From an uncultured Pirellulaceae bacterium (GTDB lineage Bacteria > Planctomycetota > Planctomycetia > Pirellulales > Pirellulaceae): a stretch of 12,052 nucleotides of DNA. Shown in pieces: positions 8,194 to 12,052 of the stretch (position 1 is the stretch's first letter; every line of letters begins with the position of its first letter). The notes beneath the pieces were generated by a model. It saw only the letters and a program-made list of their open reading frames with translations, was not told where the DNA came from and did not search any database. The DNA lies in NCBI GenBank assembly GCA_947258905.1, contig CAMYKF010000524.1, positions 1-12,052 of the forward strand. The letters run 5' to 3'. A program made the translations under genes and the position numbers.

Positions 8194-8588
8194 TGAATGG
8201 GGCCATTTCCAGCACTGCGGTGGAAACGTGGACTGCCACTGACATGCGGTTCCTCCCCGGTCATCGGGGGGCTATTGAGAGTTGCTCGAGACGGGCATCT
8301 GGAATCGGTTCTTGCGTTACCAGCAACGTTCGAAATCCAGTGCAATTTCACTGGTCGCGAAAGAAAAGCCTGCCGGGCTGACCTGACGGCGTTTGCGACA
8401 AAGATGATCGCGCCCGTACTGGTGGTTTTCCTCGTGTTTCAGCCCTGGTTTGTTCAGGGCGTATTTTATTCTGGCATCAGATGCTAAATCAATCTTATCG
8501 TCGTCGTCGTCGTAGTCGTAATCGTAGTCGCCAGCGATTGGCTTGAATGACGATTCAAGGACCAGGATGGTCGCATTAACACTCCCTA
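8194..8588. other. Intergenic region upstream of the sensor kinase gene
   Basis: These 395 bases lie between two tandem minus-strand genes. They contain a TCG-rich triplet repeat (8498-8530), a doubtful small minus-strand ORF, and two small hairpins: CCCCG/CGGGG (8255-8269), and GCCCTG/CAGGGC (8442-8460) followed by the T-rich GTATTTTATT on the + strand. That last hairpin would act as a terminator only for + strand transcripts, and no + strand gene leads into it. The kinase promoter should be here, but I see no clear boxes. Confidence 0.5.
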
Positions 8589-8592
8589 TCAC
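8317..8592 (-). CDS. Doubtful small ORF with acidic Asp-Tyr repeat
   Basis: This 91-residue frame opens with a GTG at 8592 that overlaps the TGA of the large repeat protein (GTGA), the arrangement of a coupled downstream gene. Its first part contains GDYDYDYDDDDDKID, encoded by the triplet repeat at 8498-8530. The rest is polar and shows no domain, signal or membrane segment. The overlap and the acidic run are the only points in favour; there is no Shine-Dalgarno evidence, and the second half looks like random translation. It may be non-coding. Confidence 0.2.
   Translation of the reverse strand: MIGSVNATILVLESSFKPIAGDYDYDYDDDDDKIDLASDARIKYALNKPGLKHEENHQYGRDHLCRKRRQVSPAGFSFATSEIALDFERCW
8498..8530. 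repeat. TCG-rich triplet microsatellite
   Basis: Eleven consecutive triplets read (TCG)5 TAG TCG TAA TCG TAG TCG on the + strand. The regular alternation with TAG/TAA suggests growth of a short tandem repeat. On the minus strand one frame reads as alternating Asp and Tyr and then a run of Asp. Confidence 0.8.
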
Positions 8593-10799
8593 CGATCAAG
8601 CCAGATTCCGTATTCGCCCTGCACGCCACTGGCCTGATTCGTTTTGTTGTCGGTGTAGGAATCGTCGCCCGATTCGTCGAGAAAGATGGACAAGTTGCGG
8701 GCTCCCCGACCCGCGCCATAGTTGGCACCGCCGACATAGGGACCTGCGTCGCCTGGATTCGTGCCGGTGAGATAAGTATCGTCACCGCCCTTGTCCCAAA
8801 AGATTCCGTAAGCGTTTTGCGCCGCGCCGCCCAGCGCATAGGTCTGGCAACGATACACGTCGTTGCCGCCGCCATCGACCAGGCACCCCAGGCTGAGGTC
8901 CCACGACGATCCCAGTTCCGCCACGGCCGCGCTGCGCATCGCCAGGTAGGTATCGTCACCGTCGTCATCCAGCACCAGGCCGGCTGCGTAGTGGGCAGCG
9001 CTGCCCAATCCGTAGCGAGAACATTCGAAGACATCGTTGCCGCTGCGATCGTTGACAACGCCAATTCCAAAAAAATAGCCGCAGCCCAGTCCAAATTGTC
9101 CGGCCCGATAAACGTCACGGCCCTGCTTGTCCAGCAACATGCCGATGCCACCGCAGCCCAGGCCCCGAAAGCCAAAGCCGCATCCCTGGCCAAAACCCTC
9201 GAACTCGCCCTGATCACCATACGGCGACGGAAACTTGCCAGTGCACAAGAACTGGTCGTCGCCTTGCTCGTCGATGAAGCCACCAAAACCGCCAGGCATC
9301 CCGATCGCCTGGCTGTAGTGCCCGGCGTCATAAATGTCGTTGCCGTGCCGATCGATCACGACCCCGACGCCGACACACGCAGCGCCTTGCACAAACGTCT
9401 CGCCCAGGTATCGATCCTGTCCCGCGCAATCGACCAATAACCCCATCCCGCAGACTGCAAACCCGCTGCCGTTCTGCCGGGAGTCGTAGACATCGTTGCC
9501 AGCAACATCAATCAAAATGGAAACGCCTGCAACACCCGCCGCGATACCGTTGGTCTCCGCCTGATACTGATCGTCGCCCGACAAGTCTACGATGACTCGT
9601 AACGGCGACTGGGGATCGAGGCCTTCATCCGGGAATACGTACGTGTCGTTCCCTCCAAACTCGATGATGACCGAGGCCGACACCTCATGAACAGAATCGG
9701 CCACACTACCGACCTGAACGTCCCCAATTCGGATTGGTTGCTCGGGAATCTCGGCCAGTTGCGCCAGTTGACGGTGAAGGGTGCCTCCGGGGTGCAAGGC
9801 ATCGGCGAGCGCTGCGGACCTGGACCATGCTTCCTTTAATTCGCCGACGTCCAGCTTCTTGGTCAATTGGAATCCGGCGGCGAATTCATCCCAACCCGCT
9901 TCGCCTCGCCACTTGGGCTCGATCTCACGACACCACTGATTCCATGTTTGCCGCTCTTCCGGTGTCATGGCGGCAGAGGCCGCCCGCAAATGTTCACGAA
10001 TCTCGTTCACTTCCTTGGTGATTTGGGAGCAGATCTCTTCCAGGCTGTCGCCGCCAGCTTCGATGTCCGGATGCTCAGGCAAAGATTCCAACCGGGGGCT
10101 GGCCAGACGGAATCCGCGAGTGATTACCGACCGAATCGTATCGGCCGAGGCGATGGCGTCGATTTCCGATCGCGCCCAATAAGGCGCATGCAGCGGCCGG
10201 TTCAGGAGAAACATGATACTGTCACTGCGGTAGTGGCCGCGAATCACTTCCGTTGAACGACGAAAGGTCTCGTACAGTCGATGCAGCGCCTGTGGCTCCG
10301 TATCTTGCAGCATTTTCAAAGCGATTTCCTGCAATGGCGATGCAGACTCTTCCAACAATTCGGGAAACAAGTCTGCGGCCGCAACGTACTCGTCGCGGCC
10401 ACCGGCACACATAGCCGCAAATACCTCGGAGGCGTACACCAACGGGTAGTCGATCTCCAGCCGCTGCGGATCCGGCTCGTCCGCGGTCCCCATTTCCCGT
10501 TCCACCAGGACGTTAACCGAATCTCGACCGGCGCATGCCAGCCATAACTCGACCAGGTGATCGTTGTCCCGGACCGACGTTCCATCCCACTCGACCACCC
10601 GGTCGCCGTCACAAAAGCGGGACTCATCCTGTTTATTCGTGTTGCCGGTTTGCGACAAAACCAGGTCATTCACCGAAAACCGCAGGTGGGGCAATTCCAG
10701 ATTTGCAAAATGCCGGCCGCCTGGCAAAACAGATATCATTCCGCACACGACAGTGAAAGCCATGCCAACTGGAACCCGTGAAGCTGAACGGGATTTCAT
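8589..10799 (-). CDS. Exported PDZ-like protein with twelve DxxG[ND]Dx[YF] repeats
   Basis: The 736-residue protein starts at an ATG with a good Shine-Dalgarno sequence (AAGGG, 6 bases upstream), 27 bases after the phosphodiesterase gene, so an operon is likely. A Sec-type signal (basic KSRSASR, then a hydrophobic stretch to about 25) suggests export. Residues about 35-103 resemble a PDZ domain (CDGDRVVEWDGTSVRDND, then VNVLVERE). Residues about 120-345 are mainly helical and unrecognised. From 380 on, a motif D-x-x-G-[NDQR]-D-x-[YF] recurs twelve times, starting at residues 380 (E for D), 405, 431, 457, 483, 510, 557, 584, 611, 642, 669 and 708. Gly-rich hydrophobic linkers such as GVGVVID separate them. 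The chain ends GIWLDR, one residue into a thirteenth unit at 735. The motif resembles calcium-binding RTX nonapeptides (GGxGxD) but the period is about 26 residues, which suggests a long beta-solenoid that may bind metal ions. Function unknown. Confidence 0.88.
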   Translation of the reverse strand: MKSRSASRVPVGMAFTVVCGMISVLPGGRHFANLELPHLRFSVNDLVLSQTGNTNKQDESRFCDGDRVVEWDGTSVRDNDHLVELWLACAGRDSVNVLVEREMGTADEPDPQRLEIDYPLVYASEVFAAMCAGGRDEYVAAADLFPELLEESASPLQEIALKMLQDTEPQALHRLYETFRRSTEVIRGHYRSDSIMFLLNRPLHAPYWARSEIDAIASADTIRSVITRGFRLASPRLESLPEHPDIEAGGDSLEEICSQITKEVNEIREHLRAASAAMTPEERQTWNQWCREIEPKWRGEAGWDEFAAGFQLTKKLDVGELKEAWSRSAALADALHPGGTLHRQLAQLAEIPEQPIRIGDVQVGSVADSVHEVSASVIIEFGGNDTYVFPDEGLDPQSPLRVIVDLSGDDQYQAETNGIAAGVAGVSILIDVAGNDVYDSRQNGSGFAVCGMGLLVDCAGQDRYLGETFVQGAACVGVGVVIDRHGNDIYDAGHYSQAIGMPGGFGGFIDEQGDDQFLCTGKFPSPYGDQGEFEGFGQGCGFGFRGLGCGGIGMLLDKQGRDVYRAGQFGLGCGYFFGIGVVNDRSGNDVFECSRYGLGSAAHYAAGLVLDDDGDDTYLAMRSAAVAELGSSWDLSLGCLVDGGGNDVYRCQTYALGGAAQNAYGIFWDKGGDDTYLTGTNPGDAGPYVGGANYGAGRGARNLSIFLDESGDDSYTDNKTNQASGVQGEYGIWLDR

Positions 10800-10826
10800 G
10801 GTTGTACCCTTAATCCAGTGGTGATT

Positions 10827-11684
10827 TCAGCGGCGTTTTGCGCCTATCGCTTGACGAATCAGCGCGGGGCGATTGGTGGTGATGCCCCAGGCACCAAGCT
10901 CCTGAAAGAACCTGGCGTCCGCCGGCTCATCCACGGTCCACACGTGAAATTCTCCGACGCCTTCATTTGCCAGAGCATCGCGAAACTCGCGGGTAAACAC
11001 ACTGCGACGCCCTTGACTACCGAAACCGTCGGCACCCGCACGGCGGATCGCTGCAGCGATTTCCGGTGCCGTCGGGGTCCATGGTCCAATGTCATCATCG
11101 GGCTCGTACCCCGAAAGCCAATGGGTTCGCAGATGCGGCAGCTGTTGTTTTACGGCTGCAATCGTTGCTTCATCAAAACTGATCACCAGGATCTGTTCAG
11201 GTTGCAGGCCGGAATCCGCCAGCACACGAGCCAGTGGAACGACAATCTCCGAACCCGCTTTCAATTCAATCACGATCCGCTTGCCTGCTGGCACCGTGGC
11301 GATGACATCGGACAGCAACGGAATCCGCTCGCCGGCAAACTCCGGGCCCTTCCACGTTCCCACATCCAGTTCCTGCAGTTCCGCCAGAGTGGAAGCCGCC
11401 ACGTCCAGATTCGTGCCTGCCGTGCGTTCGGTCGTCTCATCGTGAAGGCACACGATGTGGCCGTCGCGGGTCAGTCGGAAATCGCCTTCAATCCCGTCCG
11501 CTTCCTGCTCCCAAGCGAGTCGAAACGCGGCCAGCGTATTCTCGGGCGCATCGTACGAGGCCCCGCGATGAGCCACAATCATTTGGGCCGAAACCGGATT
11601 CTTCACAACCACCACGCACAGGCAAACCATCATCAGGCGATACGTATACTGACCAGCGAAAAACTTGTTGCGGTTTGCCAGCAT
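10827..11684 (-). CDS. Secreted glycerophosphodiester phosphodiesterase family protein
   Basis: GDPD enzymes hydrolyse glycerophosphodiesters to glycerol-3-phosphate and an alcohol in a TIM barrel. Numbering is for the 285-residue form. Family landmarks are the first catalytic His in HRGA (H39), PENTLAAF, the metal ligands E66 and D68 in IEGDFRLTRDG, the second His in LHDETTERT (H81), E140 and K142 in VIELK, and a C-terminal VWTVDEPAD with a final ITTNRP, as in UgpQ-like proteins. A signal peptide with hydrophobic core LMMVCLCVVVV ends near VSAQ, so the enzyme is exported. I chose the ATG at 11684 because GAGG lies 8 bases upstream. The ATG at 11690 sits too close to that GAGG, and a TTG at 11726 would add 14 residues. 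It is probably the first gene of a unit with the repeat protein. Substrate could be membrane lipid headgroups or environmental phosphodiesters. Confidence 0.9.
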   Translation of the reverse strand: MLANRNKFFAGQYTYRLMMVCLCVVVVKNPVSAQMIVAHRGASYDAPENTLAAFRLAWEQEADGIEGDFRLTRDGHIVCLHDETTERTAGTNLDVAASTLAELQELDVGTWKGPEFAGERIPLLSDVIATVPAGKRIVIELKAGSEIVVPLARVLADSGLQPEQILVISFDEATIAAVKQQLPHLRTHWLSGYEPDDDIGPWTPTAPEIAAAIRRAGADGFGSQGRRSVFTREFRDALANEGVGEFHVWTVDEPADARFFQELGAWGITTNRPALIRQAIGAKRR

Positions 11685-11716
11685 GGGCATGGCCTCGCCA
11701 ACTTTTGCGAATGAGA

Positions 11717-11745
11717 TTCCGCGCAAGAAACGAGCTTCCGCGCAA
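11717..11745. repeat. 10-bp direct repeat upstream of the phosphodiesterase gene
   Basis: TTCCGCGCAA occurs at 11717-11726 and again at 11736-11745, offset by 19 bases, about 33 bases upstream of the chosen start. Tandem sites nearly two helical turns apart could be a regulator-binding site, but chance or slippage cannot be excluded. Confidence 0.4.
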
Positions 11746-11765
11746 ATTCAGCTTACTAGGTTAAC

Positions 11766-11861
11766 TTATTAGGCCCGGCGTTTACGCCGGGTATCTGGAA
11801 ATACCCGATATGTCCAGGTCCCTAATCACCCTAAACCCGAGCTAAAGCTCAGGCCTAATAA
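11766..11861. repeat. 96-bp element with terminal inverted repeats and nested hairpins
   Basis: The ends TTATTAGGCC (11766-11775) and GGCCTAATAA (11852-11861) are perfect 10-bp inverted repeats. Inside are CCCGGCG-TTTA-CGCCGGG (11774-11791), GGGTAT/ATACCC (11789-11806) and GAGCT-AA-AGCTC (11839-11850). The whole could fold into a multi-branched structure on either strand. It is too short to encode a protein. REP/MITE-like dispersed elements have this form; the outer and inner stems share bases, so alternative folds are possible. Confidence 0.65.
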
Positions 11862-11954
11862 TACCCGTACCGGATTCGCAGAAACGAACGATACCCTGTA
11901 GATCGAAGCATTGCTTTACCGGACGGAGAAGCTCGCGGGGGCAATCGTTCACCG
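11862..11954. other. Non-coding flank of the intron
   Basis: I see no gene, promoter or stable hairpin here. It is the presumed 3' exon side of the intron insertion, between the intron end and the 96-bp inverted-repeat element. Confidence 0.4.
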
Positions 11955-12052
11955 ATAGGGGTAGGGAAGAGTGGTTAGCTCTCCCCTCCCTCCGAACCGG
12001 ACTGGCGGTTCTCCCGCATCCGGCTCTCCAGTTGATAGTTTTACCTCAAAGA
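11955..12052 (-). mobile_element. 3' end of a group II intron (domains V and VI), running off the right edge
   Basis: Read on the minus strand, 12026-11994 gives a 33-base domain V candidate. It starts GAGCCGGAT (catalytic AGC triad), has an upper stem GCGG/CCGC capped by a GAGA-type loop, and ends GTCCGGTTC, closing the lower stem. It is followed by domain VI (about 11993-11955), a purine-rich arm (GGAGGGAGGGGAGAG) facing CTCTTCCCTACCCC. An A in CCCTACCCCTAT lies 7 bases before the proposed 3' splice end AT, where a branch-point A is expected. The intron body and any reverse transcriptase gene would lie beyond 12052; no coding part can be identified here. The 3' exon would begin at 11954 on the minus strand. 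Confidence 0.7.

Noticed and set aside
8442..8470. GCCCTG/CAGGGC hairpin followed by a T-rich run as a terminator
   Set aside because: It has terminator form only on the + strand, and no + strand gene leads into it; on the minus strand no T tract follows. It is noted only as part of the intergenic region.
8817..9440. 207-residue + strand ORF opposite the repeat protein
   Set aside because: Its apparent regularity (AAAID, VVAALL) is only the reverse complement of the D-x-x-G repeat codons; no start signal or domain is seen.
8589..9662. Repeat array read as true RTX (hemolysin-type) nonapeptides
   Set aside because: RTX repeats are nine residues (GGxGxDxUx) in close tandem; here the motif recurs every 26-27 residues with hydrophobic strands between, so the family label would be misleading.
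10818..11714. 298-residue + strand ORF opposite the phosphodiesterase gene
   Set aside because: It mirrors the GDPD gene almost exactly. The minus strand carries the GDPD landmarks, while this frame is rich in Arg, His and Gln, as expected for an antisense shadow in GC-rich DNA.

Overview
The window looks like a chromosomal segment of a Planctomycetota-type bacterium, probably Pirellulales-like. The evidence is indirect: many secreted or periplasmic proteins, a cytochrome c family I associate with planctomycetes, GC-rich intergenic palindromes of a kind I recall from planctomycete genomes, and loosely packed genes with long gaps. No rRNA, tRNA or CRISPR array is visible.

Left part, + strand (1-3237). 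A large exported protein, cut by the left edge, joins a complete class C beta-lactamase-type serine hydrolase to a complete alpha/beta hydrolase. A 63-residue two-helix membrane protein follows, then a candidate intrinsic terminator. From here every confident gene is on the minus strand, so the two gene sets converge near 3135-3240.

Middle, - strand (3238-8193). A DoxX-like membrane protein and a membrane-anchored dihaem cytochrome c of the MauG / cytochrome c peroxidase type form a two-gene unit (DoxX first). Upstream lies a gap of about 345 bp with a large palindrome and a possible promoter. Then comes a two-component pair, a sensor kinase with a Cache-like extracytoplasmic domain and a NarL-type response regulator, coupled by an ATGA stop/start overlap. 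The kinase pair may control the redox pair, but this rests only on proximity.

Right part, - strand (8194-11684). A secreted glycerophosphodiester phosphodiesterase precedes, by 27 bp, a 736-residue exported protein. That protein has a PDZ-like N-terminal region and twelve copies of a D-x-x-G-[ND]-D-x-[YF] motif, mostly spaced 26-27 residues apart, and it stops one residue into a thirteenth copy. It is the best candidate for something undescribed. A 395-bp gap beyond it holds a (TCG)n-type repeat and a doubtful small ORF.

Right edge (11685-12052). There is no protein gene here. It contains a 10-bp direct repeat, a compact 96-bp element with 10-bp terminal inverted repeats and nested hairpins, and a minus-strand structure that I read as domains V and VI (the 3' end) of a group II intron running off the window.
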